The position numbers were made by a program, and so were the translations under genes. From NCBI GenBank assembly GCA_963847615.1, contig CAWKAN010000025.1, positions 310,001 through 374,000 on the forward strand: a DNA stretch of 64,000 bases, read 5' to 3'. The stretch comes from Palsa-883 sp963847615. Its GTDB lineage: Bacteria > Pseudomonadota > Alphaproteobacteria > Acetobacterales > Acetobacteraceae. Below are positions 9,269-17,516 of the stretch, piece after piece (the first letter of the stretch is position 1; every line of letters starts with the position of its first letter). The notes under the pieces were generated by a model. The model had not been told where the DNA came from. It did no database searches and worked only from the letters and a program-made list of their open reading frames with translations.

Positions 9269-9376
9269 GCGAAGCAAGGCCAGGGGGCTGCCCCCCATGG
9301 TACCATTGGGACCCCCACCAGAGGCAGCGGGCTCTGGACTCCATCCGTGGGAGTGGGTGAGGGGGAGGGGCCAGCC
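9269..9376. repeat. partial copy of the nested palindromic repeat (one arm)
   Basis: GCGAAGCAAGG and then the hairpin-rich left arm (CCACCAGAGGCAGCGG, CTCTGGACTCCAT, GTGGGAGTG) match the left half of the 4137 element, but the element stops at the centre and the inverse arm is missing. It looks like a deletion product or an immature single-arm copy. Confidence 0.6.
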
Positions 9377-9433
9377 AAGTGCCCAGAGGACGTCCAAGAC
9401 CGGCCACCGGCACCTCAAGTCATTGAAATGACT

Positions 9434-9511
9434 TGGCGCGCCCGGAGAGACTTCGAACTCCCAGCCCCCAGATTCGTAGTCTGGTGCTCTATCCAATTGA
9501 GCTACGGGCGC
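9434..9511 (-). tRNA. tRNA-Arg (anticodon ACG)
   Basis: On the minus strand the acceptor GCGCCCG pairs with CGGGCGC. The D-arm is GCTC...GAGC. The anticodon arm is CCAGA-CTACGAA-TCTGG with anticodon ACG. The variable region is GGGCT, and the T-arm is GGGAG...CTCTC. A discriminator G and an encoded CCA end follow. Total length is 78 nt. The T-loop reads TTCGAAGT, 8 nt where 7 is almost invariant, so one extra base is present. That is either a sequence error or a damaged tRNA. The ACG anticodon is the usual one for CGU/CGC/CGA after A34 deamination. Confidence 0.9.
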
Positions 9512-9588
9512 AGTCAGGGGCGGGGGTGTAGCGGAACGCCTGCGGGGCGGCAAGGGCGCCACGCCGCTCGGCCGGGCCTTCGGGCGAG

Positions 9589-9870
9589 CGAAGCAAGGTC
9601 GGGGCTCCGCCCCGAACCCCGCCAGGGGGCTTTGCCCCCCTGGACCCCCCACCAAGGGCAAGCCCTTGGAACCCTTCACTGGGAGTGTGGGGAGGGGGAG
9701 GGGCGTGGGGGCGCGGCGAAGGGGCGCCGTACGGCGCCCCTTCGCCGCGCCCCCACGCCCCTCCCCCTCCCCACACTCCCAGTCATGGAGTCCAGAGGCC
9801 GCTGCCTCTGGTGGGGGGTCCAGGGGGGCAAAGCCCCCTGGTGGGGTCCGGGGCGAAGCCCCGACCTTGC
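9589..9870. repeat. long nested palindromic repeat, copy B
   Basis: Same plan as the 4137 element. The end is GCGAAGCAAGGTCGGGG, the arms hold small hairpins, and the central perfect stem runs from 9678 to 9783 with its axis near 9730. The central stem sequence differs from copy A at many positions in both arms while keeping full pairing. The hairpin order in the flanks is reversed relative to copy A, so the core is inverted. It lies between the tRNA and acpXL. Confidence 0.9.
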
Positions 9871-9941
9871 CTTGGCTGGCTCTTGCGGCAGCGGGGCGCA
9901 GGTGTTAGTGCCCGGCCGCTTGTGCGATGGGGCCTTTGTCG

Positions 9942-10223
9942 ATGTCGTTGACGTTTGAGACGGTAGCCGGGATCATTTCCGAGACCTGCGACATTCCACG
10001 TGAGAAGATCACGCTGGCGAGTCACGCGATCAACGATCTGGGCATCGACAGCCTGGATTTCCTCGACGTCGCCTTCGCCATCGACAAGGCGTTCGGCATC
10101 AAGATGCCGCTTGAGCAATGGACCCAGGACGTGAACGAGGGGAAGGTTTCGGGCGACCGCTACTTCGTGCTGCAGGGCCTGTGCGCCAACATCGATGCGC
10201 TGGTGGCGGCGAAGTCCGCCTGA
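9942..10223 (+). CDS. acpXL: acyl carrier protein AcpXL
   Basis: A 93-aa acyl carrier protein specialised for the very-long-chain (C28-type) hydroxy fatty acid of lipid A. The phosphopantetheine site is the Ser in LGIDSLDFLDVAF (near residue 36). The following AIDKAFGIKMPLEQW and the C-terminal region around CANIDALVAAKSA are the longer tail typical of AcpXL rather than of housekeeping AcpP. ATG 9942 matches the family start. It is the first gene of a six-gene operon, with fabZXL 9 bp downstream. Confidence 0.92.
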   Translation: MSLTFETVAGIISETCDIPREKITLASHAINDLGIDSLDFLDVAFAIDKAFGIKMPLEQWTQDVNEGKVSGDRYFVLQGLCANIDALVAAKSA

Positions 10224-10232
10224 TCGCTCGGA

Positions 10233-10706
10233 ATGCGTCTTGAATATTTCCAGATGGTGGACCGGATCAGCCTGCTCGATCCGGCGGCGCGGATCGCCCG
10301 GGCGGACTGTCGCGTGCCCGACGAGAGCCCGGTGTTCGAGGGGCATTTCCCCGGCCACCCGCTGGTGCCCGGGGTGCTGCTGATCGAGACCATGGCGCAG
10401 ATCGGCGGCTGGCTGGTGCTGGCGACGCTGCACTTCACCCGCATGCCGTTCCTGGTCCAGGTCAAGGAGGCCAAGCTGCGCGCCTTCGTGGTGCCCGGCC
10501 AGGCGTTGCAGGCGGAGGCGACGCTGCTGCACGACGGGTCGGGCTTTGCCGTGGTGGAGGGGCGGATCACCTCCGACGGCAAGCCGGTCGCCGGGGCGGA
10601 GATCACCTACCGGGTCGTGCCGTTTCCGAATGAGACGTTGCGCGGCGAGATGCTGAAGACCGCGCGGCGCATCGCGGTGCCGGAGGCGTTTTTCGATGCC
10701 ACCTGA
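10233..10706 (+). CDS. fabZXL: 3-hydroxyacyl-ACP dehydratase FabZXL
   Basis: A 157-aa hot-dog-fold dehydratase. The catalytic motif is GHFPGHPLVPGVLLIETMAQ, with His 38 and Glu 52. It should dehydrate the 3-hydroxyacyl chain on AcpXL during elongation to the very-long-chain acid. Gene order (after acpXL, before two ketosynthases) supports the XL assignment over a general FabZ. The stop overlaps the fabF2XL start by 11 bases, implying coupled translation. Confidence 0.9.
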   Translation: MRLEYFQMVDRISLLDPAARIARADCRVPDESPVFEGHFPGHPLVPGVLLIETMAQIGGWLVLATLHFTRMPFLVQVKEAKLRAFVVPGQALQAEATLLHDGSGFAVVEGRITSDGKPVAGAEITYRVVPFPNETLRGEMLKTARRIAVPEAFFDAT

Positions 10707-11934
10707 GCCGGCCACACTGGTCAACGAGACGCGGGACGCGCGCGGGCAAGGCGCGCGGGACGCGCTGATCACCGGGATCGGCCTGGTGTCCTGCCTGGGC
10801 GACGGCGAGGCGGCGCACTGGGCGGCGCTGGACGCCCCCGACGGCTTCCGCCCGGTGCTGGACACCGCGCGCTTTGCCCCCTGGATGGTGCACCCGATGG
10901 TGCCGCTCGAGCTGGACCAGCAGATCCCCAGGCGCGGCGACCAGCGGCAGATGGAGCCATGGCAGCGCATCGGCGTGTATGCCGCCGGGCGGGCGCTGGA
11001 GGCCGCCGGGGTCAAGGGCGACGCCTTGCTGCTGGGGACAATGGACATGATCGTCGCCGCCGGCGGTGGCGAGCGGGACTACGCCGCGGATGCCGCGATC
11101 CTGTCGGCGCTGCCGGGGGCGGCCGATCCGGGCACAATGCTGAACGAGCGGCTGCTCAACGACCTGCGCCCGACACTGTTCCTGGCGCAACTGTCCAACC
11201 TGCTGGCGGGCAACATCTCGGTTGTACATGGCGTGGTCGGCTCCTCGCGGACGCTGATGGGCGAGGAGGCCTGCGGGACCGACGCGGTGCGCGTGGCCTG
11301 CGCGCGGATCGCCGCCGGCCAGGGCGATCTGATGCTGGTTGGCGGGTCGTACAACGCCGAACGGCCGGATGTGCTGCTGCACTTCGAGATGGCCGGGCTG
11401 AACCGCAAGGCGGCATTCGCCGGGGTCTGGGACCGGCAGGGTTCGGGCGGCGGGCTGGTGCTGGGCTCGGTGGGCTGTTTCCTGGTGATCGAAAGCCGCG
11501 CGCACGCGGCGCGGCGCGGCGCGGTGCCGGTGGCGCGCATCGCCGGCGTGGCGACGGATCGCTGCCGCCGCCAGCCGGGGCAGGCGACGGCGAACGCGGC
11601 GCGGCAGGTTGCGGGCCTCGCGGCGGGGCTGCAGCATGGGTCGGCCGCGGTGCTGTCCGGTGCCTCGGGCGCGCCGGCGGCCACCGCCGAGGAGCAGGCC
11701 TGGCTGCACGGCCTGGGCCTGCCGGTGCGGGCGGTGGCGACGGCGCTCGGCCATGCGCTGGAGCCGGCGTTTCCCGCCGCGCTGGCGCTGGCGGCGATGG
11801 CGGTGTCCAAAGGGCGCCTGTTCGCGCCGCTGGAAGCGGCCGAGGCGGCGATGACGGCGCCGCTGCACCAGGCGCTGGTGACCGGCTGGGGCCACTGGCG
11901 CGGCGAGGCACTGGCGCTGGTGACCCGGGCCTGA
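10696..11934 (+). CDS. fabF2XL: beta-ketoacyl synthase-like protein FabF2XL, active-site Cys absent
   Basis: A 412-aa thiolase-fold ketosynthase homologue. Where ketosynthases have the nucleophilic Cys (ACSS/ACAS), this one reads GVVGSSRTLMGEE with no Cys. The first catalytic His region (NAHGTGT) is not recognisable either, although ALGHALEP keeps one His. This looks like a chain-length-factor-type partner that would pair with the intact FabF1XL encoded next. That role is inferred from type II polyketide synthase KS-alpha/KS-beta pairs. ATG 10696 is used; the first ~18 residues are variable. Confidence 0.8.
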   Translation: MPPEPATLVNETRDARGQGARDALITGIGLVSCLGDGEAAHWAALDAPDGFRPVLDTARFAPWMVHPMVPLELDQQIPRRGDQRQMEPWQRIGVYAAGRALEAAGVKGDALLLGTMDMIVAAGGGERDYAADAAILSALPGAADPGTMLNERLLNDLRPTLFLAQLSNLLAGNISVVHGVVGSSRTLMGEEACGTDAVRVACARIAAGQGDLMLVGGSYNAERPDVLLHFEMAGLNRKAAFAGVWDRQGSGGGLVLGSVGCFLVIESRAHAARRGAVPVARIAGVATDRCRRQPGQATANAARQVAGLAAGLQHGSAAVLSGASGAPAATAEEQAWLHGLGLPVRAVATALGHALEPAFPAALALAAMAVSKGRLFAPLEAAEAAMTAPLHQALVTGWGHWRGEALALVTRA

Positions 11935-11978
11935 GGCGACGGCACACCCCGGGGGCGAGGCTGCGGAGGCAAGGCTGC

Positions 11979-13280
11979 ATGGGCGATCGGGGCATGGAAG
12001 AGCGGGATGGCAGCGGCCGGCCGACGGTGGTGGTCACCGGGATGGGCGTGTTGACCTCGCTCGGCCAGGGCCAGGCGGACAACTGGCGCGCGCTGACCGC
12101 GGGCGTGTCCGGCATCCGCCGGATCAGCCGGTTTCCGATCGGCGGGTTGAAAACCACCATCGCCGGCACCGTCGATTTCCTGCCGGTCGAGGAAATGTCG
12201 GCCCCGGCGCTGTCCGAACGGATCGCCGAACTGGTGATCGAGGAGGCGCTGGCCGAGGCGGCGATCGGCCGGATCGGCGCCGCTGGGGGCGATTTCCCCG
12301 GCCCGCTGTTCCTCGCCTTCCCACCGGTCGAGATGGAATGGGCGCAGCGGATCGCCCTGGCCGAGGCGTCCGGCGCCAACGAGACGGTCAGCTACGACGA
12401 CCTGCTGCGCGCGGCCGGGACCGGCAAGTTTACGCGGTGGTACGAGCGGTTCCTGTTCGGCTCGATCGCCGAGCACCTGGCCGAACGGTTCGGCACCAAG
12501 GGCTCGCCGATCGGCACCAACACCGCCTGCGCCTCCGGCGGCACGGCGATCCAGCTCGGCATCGAGGCGATCCGCCGCGGCGAATGCACGGCGGCGCTGT
12601 GCGTCGGCACCGATGCCTCGATCAATCCGGAGAGCCTGATCCGGTTTTCACTGCTGTCCGCGTTGTCCACCCGCAACGACCCGCCGGCGAGCGCGGCGCG
12701 GCCGTTCAGCAAGGACCGCGACGGCTTCGTGATGGCCGAGGGCGGCGGCGCGCTGGTGATCGAGAGCCTGGCGCATGCGCGGGCGCGCGGGGCCAAGGTG
12801 CTGGGGGTGCTGGAGGGCTGCGGCGAGAGGGCGGACAATTTCCACCGCACCCGCTCCTCGCCCGACGGCAAGCCGGTCATCGCCTGCATGCAGCACGCGC
12901 TGGCGGATGCCGGGATCGCGCCGGAGCAGGTGGACTACATCAACGCGCACGGCACCGGCACGCCGGAGAACGACAAGATGGAGTGGCTGGGGGTGTCGGC
13001 GGTGTTCGGCGAACGGGCGGGGGCCATCCCGATCTCGTCGAACAAGTCGATGATCGGCCACACCCTGACCGCGGCCGGCGCGGTGGAGGCGGTGTTCTCG
13101 CTGCTGACGATCCGCCACGGGCGGTTGCCGCCGACCATCAACTACGAGACGCCCGATCCGGCGCTGCCGCTCGACTGCGTGCCGAATGTGGCGCGCGATG
13201 CGCGGGTGACGCACGCGATATCGAACTCGTTCGGCTTCGGCGGGCAGAATGTCTGCCTGGTGCTCGGTGCGCCGGGCTGA
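11979..13280 (+). CDS. fabF1XL: 3-oxoacyl-ACP synthase FabF1XL
   Basis: A 433-aa KAS II-type condensing enzyme with the full triad: Cys 184 in NTACASGG, His 324 in NAHGTGTPENDK and His 361 in MIGHTLTAAGA. It elongates the acyl chain carried by AcpXL. ATG 11979 follows a GGAGG-like sequence; ATG 11994 is an alternative. The gap to fabF2XL is 44 bp. Confidence 0.9.
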   Translation: MGDRGMEERDGSGRPTVVVTGMGVLTSLGQGQADNWRALTAGVSGIRRISRFPIGGLKTTIAGTVDFLPVEEMSAPALSERIAELVIEEALAEAAIGRIGAAGGDFPGPLFLAFPPVEMEWAQRIALAEASGANETVSYDDLLRAAGTGKFTRWYERFLFGSIAEHLAERFGTKGSPIGTNTACASGGTAIQLGIEAIRRGECTAALCVGTDASINPESLIRFSLLSALSTRNDPPASAARPFSKDRDGFVMAEGGGALVIESLAHARARGAKVLGVLEGCGERADNFHRTRSSPDGKPVIACMQHALADAGIAPEQVDYINAHGTGTPENDKMEWLGVSAVFGERAGAIPISSNKSMIGHTLTAAGAVEAVFSLLTIRHGRLPPTINYETPDPALPLDCVPNVARDARVTHAISNSFGFGGQNVCLVLGAPG

Positions 13281-13503
13281 AGGGGGACGAGGCGTGGGCC
13301 AGCCCGCGAACGGACTGGCCCGCCTCCTACCGACGAATGATGGAAACCTTGACGCTGATGCGCAAGATCACCACTATGCGTGGCCAGAGGGTGCGATGGT
13401 TGCTGCATCGTAACCTCCTTGGAACGCCGGTCGGGGGTAGTCCCGGCCGGCGTCCGTATTTTCGGGCCATGATTGCTAACAAAAGCCTCCCGGAACCACC
13501 GCC
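13281..13503. other. intergenic region with hairpins and a leader-like reading frame on the minus strand
   Basis: Two hairpins flank this gap: GGGCCAG...CTGGCCC near 13297-13322 and ACGCCGG...CCGGCGT near 13423-13452. Between them, on the minus strand, AAGGAGG (13420-13414) sits 5 bases before ATG 13408. One frame shifted by a base then reads VVILRISVKVSIIRR and stops at 13327. The Val/Ile/Leu-rich run resembles an amino-acid attenuation leader, but no biosynthetic gene follows in that direction. It is noted as a possible relic. Confidence 0.3.
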
Positions 13504-14530
13504 ATGATCCGCGCCTTGCAGTTGCTCGCCGATCGCGAGATCGCCGTGGTGGCGCGCGATGAACCGCCGCCCCCCGGCCCTGGGGAAGTACCGATTGCGG
13601 GTGCGAACGGTCGGGCTGAACCACATCGACGTGTGGGGCTTCCGCGGCATGGCGTTCGCCAAGCGGCAATTGCCGTTGACCGTCGGCGCCGAGGCGGCGT
13701 GCGAGGTCGTCGCGCTCGGCGACGGCGTCGAGACCCTGGCGCCGGGCGACCGCGTGGTGCCGTTCGCGGCGCTGACCTGCGGCAGCTGCCGGTTCTGCGA
13801 GCGCGGGCAGGACAACCTCTGCACCAACGTCGCCGGCGTGCGCGGCTTCCATGTCGACGGCTTCGCCCAGGAGATCACCAACCACCCGGCGCGGCTGGCG
13901 GTGAAGATCCCCACCGGCGTCGCGCTGCACGACGCGGCCTGCGTTGCGGTCGCCTATGCCACGGTCGAGCACATGCTGTTCGACAACGCGCAGCTTGAGC
14001 CCGGCGAGTGGGTGCTGGTGCATGCCGGCGGCTCGGGCATCGGGTCGATCGCGATCAAGGTGGCGAAGTCGATCGGCTGCACGGTGATCACCACGGTGGG
14101 CAGCGCCGACAAGGTGGCGAAGGCCAAGGCGCTCGGCGCCGACCACGTGATCAACTACCGCGAGGACCGGTTCGAGGGCGTGGTGCGCAAGCTCACCGCC
14201 AAACAGGGTGTCGACGTCGTGTTCGAGCACGTCGGCGCCGACACCTGGCAGGGCTCGCTGCTGTCGCTGCGCCGGGGCGGGCGGCTGGTGACCTGCGGCG
14301 CGACCTCCGGCCCCTCGGGCAGCATCAACCTGATGCAACTGTTCCAGCAGCAATACCGCATCATCGGCAGTTTCGGCTCGCCGATCTCGGCGATCGCCCG
14401 CGCGCTGGATCGGATCGCCGCCGGCGTGACCCCGGTGATCGACACCGTGTTCGCGCTGCAGGACGTGCGCGCCGGGCTGGAGCGGCTCGAGCGGCGCGAT
14501 GTGTTCGGCAAGCTGCTGGTCGATCTCTAG
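13504..14530 (+). CDS. adh2XL: zinc-type alcohol dehydrogenase/quinone reductase Adh2XL (frameshifted)
   Basis: An MDR-family oxidoreductase of the lipid A very-long-chain operon. The N-terminus MIRALQLLADREIAVV is in one frame up to about 13590, and the rest from RVRTVGLNHIDVWGF continues in the next frame. One extra base, near GAAGTACCGATT, therefore breaks the gene. After the shift all motifs are present: LTCGSCRFCERGQDNLC (structural zinc cysteines), the catalytic-region GAEAACEV, and the NADP-binding HAGGSGIGSIAIKV. ATG 13559 could give a protein lacking about 27 residues. It is probably intact in the organism; the break looks like an indel. Confidence 0.8.
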
Positions 14531-14553
14531 CGCGCTGCCCGGGTTGTAGCGCG

Positions 14554-15465
14554 ATGCCCTGGCTCTTCCGCATGCGTCGCCGCCTGGCGCTGTATGGCGA
14601 TCGCATCGTCGGCCGGCTGGCGAAGTACCTGGTCGCGCTGCTGCGCCGCGCCGACCCGGACCGCGCGTCGGATGTCTGCGGCGCCGTGGCGCGGCGCATC
14701 GGGCCGTTGCTGCCGGCGCATCGCATCGGACGCGCCAACCTGCGCGCCGCCTACCCCGACAAGGACGCCGCCTGGATCGAGGCGACGCTGCGTGGGGCCT
14801 GGGAGAATCTCGGCCGCGTCGCCGGCGAATACGTGCATCTCGACCGGCTCTGGGACTTCGACCCGGCGCATCCCAACACCGGGCGCATCCTGACCGACGA
14901 CATGGCGTTGTTCAAAGCGTTGCTGGAGGACGGCAAGCCGGCGCTGTGCTTCGCGGCGCATCTCGGCAATTGGGAGTTGCCGGCGCTGGCCGCGCACGCG
15001 CACGGCCTGCAGTCGGCGGTGGTCTACCGGATGCCGAACAACAAGGCGGTGGCGAAACAGATCGTGGCGATCCGCGCGCCGCTGATGGGCCGGCTGATCC
15101 GCAGCCGCGCCGAGGCGGCGTTCGAGATGGCCGGATCGCTGGAACGCGGCGAGCACCTCGGCATGCTGGTCGATCAGCGCTGGTCGCGCGGCGTGGACAT
15201 CAGCTTCTTCGGCCGGCGCTGCAAGGCGAACCCGACCCTGGCGCGGCTGGCGCGGCAGTTCGACTGCCCGGTCGTCGGCGTGCGGGTGATCCGCCTGCCC
15301 GGTCACCGATTCCGCATCGCCGCCACGCCGCCGATCACGCTGCCGCGCGACGGGCGCGGCGTCGTCGACGTGGCGGCGGCGACGCAACTGATCAATAGCA
15401 TTGTCGAGGGCTGGATTCGCGAGTACCCGGAGCAGTGGCTATGGTTCCATCGGCGCTGGCGCTGA
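14554..15465 (+). CDS. lpxXL: lysophospholipid acyltransferase-family protein LpxXL
   Basis: A 303-aa LpxL/HtrB-type acyltransferase. The HX4(D/E) catalytic motif is HLGNWE near residue 137. DQRWSRGVDISFFGR and the C-terminal EQWLWFHRRWR are the other family signatures. It lacks a long N-terminal membrane helix. As the last gene of the acpXL operon (23 bp after adh2XL) it should transfer the very-long-chain acyl group from AcpXL to lipid A in the inner membrane. Confidence 0.88.
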   Translation: MPWLFRMRRRLALYGDRIVGRLAKYLVALLRRADPDRASDVCGAVARRIGPLLPAHRIGRANLRAAYPDKDAAWIEATLRGAWENLGRVAGEYVHLDRLWDFDPAHPNTGRILTDDMALFKALLEDGKPALCFAAHLGNWELPALAAHAHGLQSAVVYRMPNNKAVAKQIVAIRAPLMGRLIRSRAEAAFEMAGSLERGEHLGMLVDQRWSRGVDISFFGRRCKANPTLARLARQFDCPVVGVRVIRLPGHRFRIAATPPITLPRDGRGVVDVAAATQLINSIVEGWIREYPEQWLWFHRRWR

Positions 15466-15561
15466 GCAGGCTTGCGCCAGGAATGGCCCGCATGGAAATG
15501 GCAATGTCCGGCTGCAATCCCCAGATGTCTGCCGGTCAGCCCCGTCGAGAGGAGACAGGAG

Positions 15562-16080
15562 ATGCGTAGGCTCACTTTACCGTGTGCGTTGCTGTTCGCC
15601 CTGGCGTCTGGCGCCGCGCTGGCACAGACCAACGTGCAGCTGACGCCCGAAGGGGTGCCGCCCGGCGCCAATCCGGCAACTGGCGCGCGCCCCGGCAATG
15701 TCATCGGTACCGGCATGTCGCTGCCGCTGGGCACCAAGGCCAGCAACATCGGCCCGTCCGACTCCAGTTCACCGATCGCGCCGAACCTGCCGGCGCCGGA
15801 GCTTTCCGAAGGCGCCTCGGCGCAGGCCTATCTGATCGCCGCGCGCAACGCGCTGGCCGCCGGCAAGACCGGCGAGGCGCAGCAGGCGATGGAGATGGCG
15901 CAGACCAGGCTGCTCGACCGCTCGGTGCCGCTGTTCCAGACGAACACGCCCAGCGCCAACCCGGTGGTCGCGCAGATCTCGCAGGCGCTGCAGGCGCTGG
16001 GGGTCGGCGACAAGCCGCGCTGCATGGCGTTGATCGAGGCGGCGATCCCCAACGCAAAGGCGGCCGAGGCGGCGAACTGA
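15562..16080 (+). CDS. secreted protein of unknown function
   Basis: A 172-aa protein with a clear signal peptide (MRRLTLPCALLFALASGAALA, cleavage after ALA-Q). The middle is low-complexity Pro/Gly/Ser. The C-terminal half is helical (AQAYLIAARNALAAGKTGEAQQ, EMAQTRLLDRSVP, ISQALQALGVGDKPRCMALIEAA) and resembles small periplasmic proteins with a TPR-like repeat. ATG 15562 has a strong GGAGACAGGAG before it. I do not recognise a named family. It follows lpxXL by 96 bp and could share its transcript. Confidence 0.75.
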   Translation: MRRLTLPCALLFALASGAALAQTNVQLTPEGVPPGANPATGARPGNVIGTGMSLPLGTKASNIGPSDSSSPIAPNLPAPELSEGASAQAYLIAARNALAAGKTGEAQQAMEMAQTRLLDRSVPLFQTNTPSANPVVAQISQALQALGVGDKPRCMALIEAAIPNAKAAEAAN

Positions 16081-16138
16081 GGGCGGCATTCACGACGCCG
16101 ACCGCGCGGGGTGCCGGATGGTTGGCGACAAAGGCGTA

Positions 16139-16227
16139 TTCACCACAGAGGCACCGAGACACGGAGAAGGAAATTGACGGCGCTGCGCGCGAGGCCCGGC
16201 GGTGCTTCTCGGTGTCTCCGTGGTGAA
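16139..16227. repeat. short inverted repeat with CACAGAG/CACGGAG words
   Basis: Left arm TTCACCAC...GAGACACGGAGAAG (16139-16169) and right arm CTTCTCGGTGTCTCCGTGGTGAA (16205-16227) are inverse copies; the left arm has one extra 8-bp iteration. The spacer contains GGCGCTGCGCGCGAGG, the inverse of the GCGCGCAGCGC core in the related elements at 5049 and 31391. It sits directly at the 3' end of frc. Confidence 0.7.
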
Positions 16228-16237
16228 CCTTGCTGGA

Positions 16238-17515
16238 TTATTCCGCCGCCACCGCGCGCAGCCGGGGCGCCGATCGCGCCGGATGCGTCGATCTCGGCAA
16301 TGCGCGCGGCATCGAAGCGCAGCACGTCGCGCAGGATCTCCGTCGGTGTGCTCGCCCAGCAGCGGCGAGCGCTTCACTTCGGAGACACTGGCGGACATCT
16401 TGATCGGGTTGCCGACGCTGAGATATTTGCCGCGCGTCGGGTGATCGACCTCGACCACCGTGCCGGTGTCGCGCAGCGACGGTTCCTCGGCGATCTCCTT
16501 CATCGACAGGATCGGCCCGCAGGGGATGTCGTATTCGTTGAGGATGTCCATGGCCTCGAATTTCGTCTTGGTCATGGTCCAGTGCTCGATCGTGTCGAAG
16601 ATCTGCTTCAGCCGCGGCAGCCGCGCCGGCGGCTTGGCGTAGTCGGGGTCGGTCTTCCACTCCGGCTTGCCGATCACGTCGCAGATCGCCTCCCACACCG
16701 GGGCCTGGCAGATGAAGTAGATGTAGGCGTTGGGATCGGTCTCCCAGCCCTTGCATTTCAGGATCCAGCCGGGCTGGCCGCCACCCGAGGCATTGCCCGC
16801 GCGCGGCACCGCTTCGCCGAACGAGCCATGCGGATACTGCGGATATTCGGTCAGCGGCCCGTGCGCCAGGCGCTGCTGGTCGCGCAGCTTGACGCGGCAG
16901 AGGTTCAGCACGCCGTCCTGCATGGCGACCGAGACCTTCTGGCCCTGCCCGGTGGCATTGCGCTGGAACAGCGCGCAGACGATGCCGAGGGCAAGGTGCA
17001 GGCCGGTGCCGGAATCGCCGATCTGCGCGCCGGTCACCAGCGGCGGGCCGTCATCGAAGCCGGTGGTCGAGGCGGAGCCGCCGGCGCATTGCGCGACGTT
17101 CTCGTAGACCTTGCAGTCCTCGTACGGGCCCGGGCCGAAGCCCTTGATCGAGGCGAGCACCATGCGCGGGTTCAGCGCATGGATGCGCTCCCAGGTGAAG
17201 CCCATGCGATCGAGCGCGCCGGGGGCAAAATTCTCCACCAGGACGTCGCAGGTCTGGATCAGCGCCTCGATGACCTCCTTGCCCTTGGGGTTGCTTGCTG
17301 TCGATGGTGATCGAGCGCTTGTTGTGGTTCAGCATGGTGAAATACAGGCTGTCCACCTTGGGGATGTCCTGCAACTGCCCGCGGGTGATGTCGCCGACGC
17401 CGGGTCGTTCCACCTTGATCACGTCGGCGCCGAACCACGCGAGCAACTGCGTGCAGGTCGGGCCCGACTGCACATGGGTGAAGTCGAGGATGCGGACGCC
17501 GTCGAGTGCTTTCAT
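16238..17515 (-). CDS. frc: formyl-CoA:oxalate CoA-transferase (with frameshifts)
   Basis: A class III CoA-transferase. The N-terminus MKALDGVRILDFTHVQSG, with IPKVDSLYFTMLNHNKRS, is specific to Frc; the catalytic Asp lies in AMQDGVLNLCRVKLRDQQ. It moves CoA from formyl-CoA to oxalate. The reading frame breaks near 17293 (after DSK), near 16347 (after LLGEHTD) and near 16273, each by one apparent extra base. With these corrected the protein ends RAVAAE at 16238 and has about 425 residues, the normal length. The start overlaps the RBS zone at the oxc stop (1-bp gap), so the two genes form an operon. Confidence 0.88.
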
Positions 17516-17516
17516 C

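Noticed and set aside
10959..11978. A long N-terminal extension of FabF1XL overlapping fabF2XL
   Set aside because: The extension is Arg/Gly-rich sequence in the wrong frame of fabF2XL; family homology starts just after ATG 11979.
13504..14530. Programmed +1 frameshifting in adh2XL
   Set aside because: There is no slippery sequence with an in-frame stop as in known programmed sites, and many other genes here show the same kind of one-base break.
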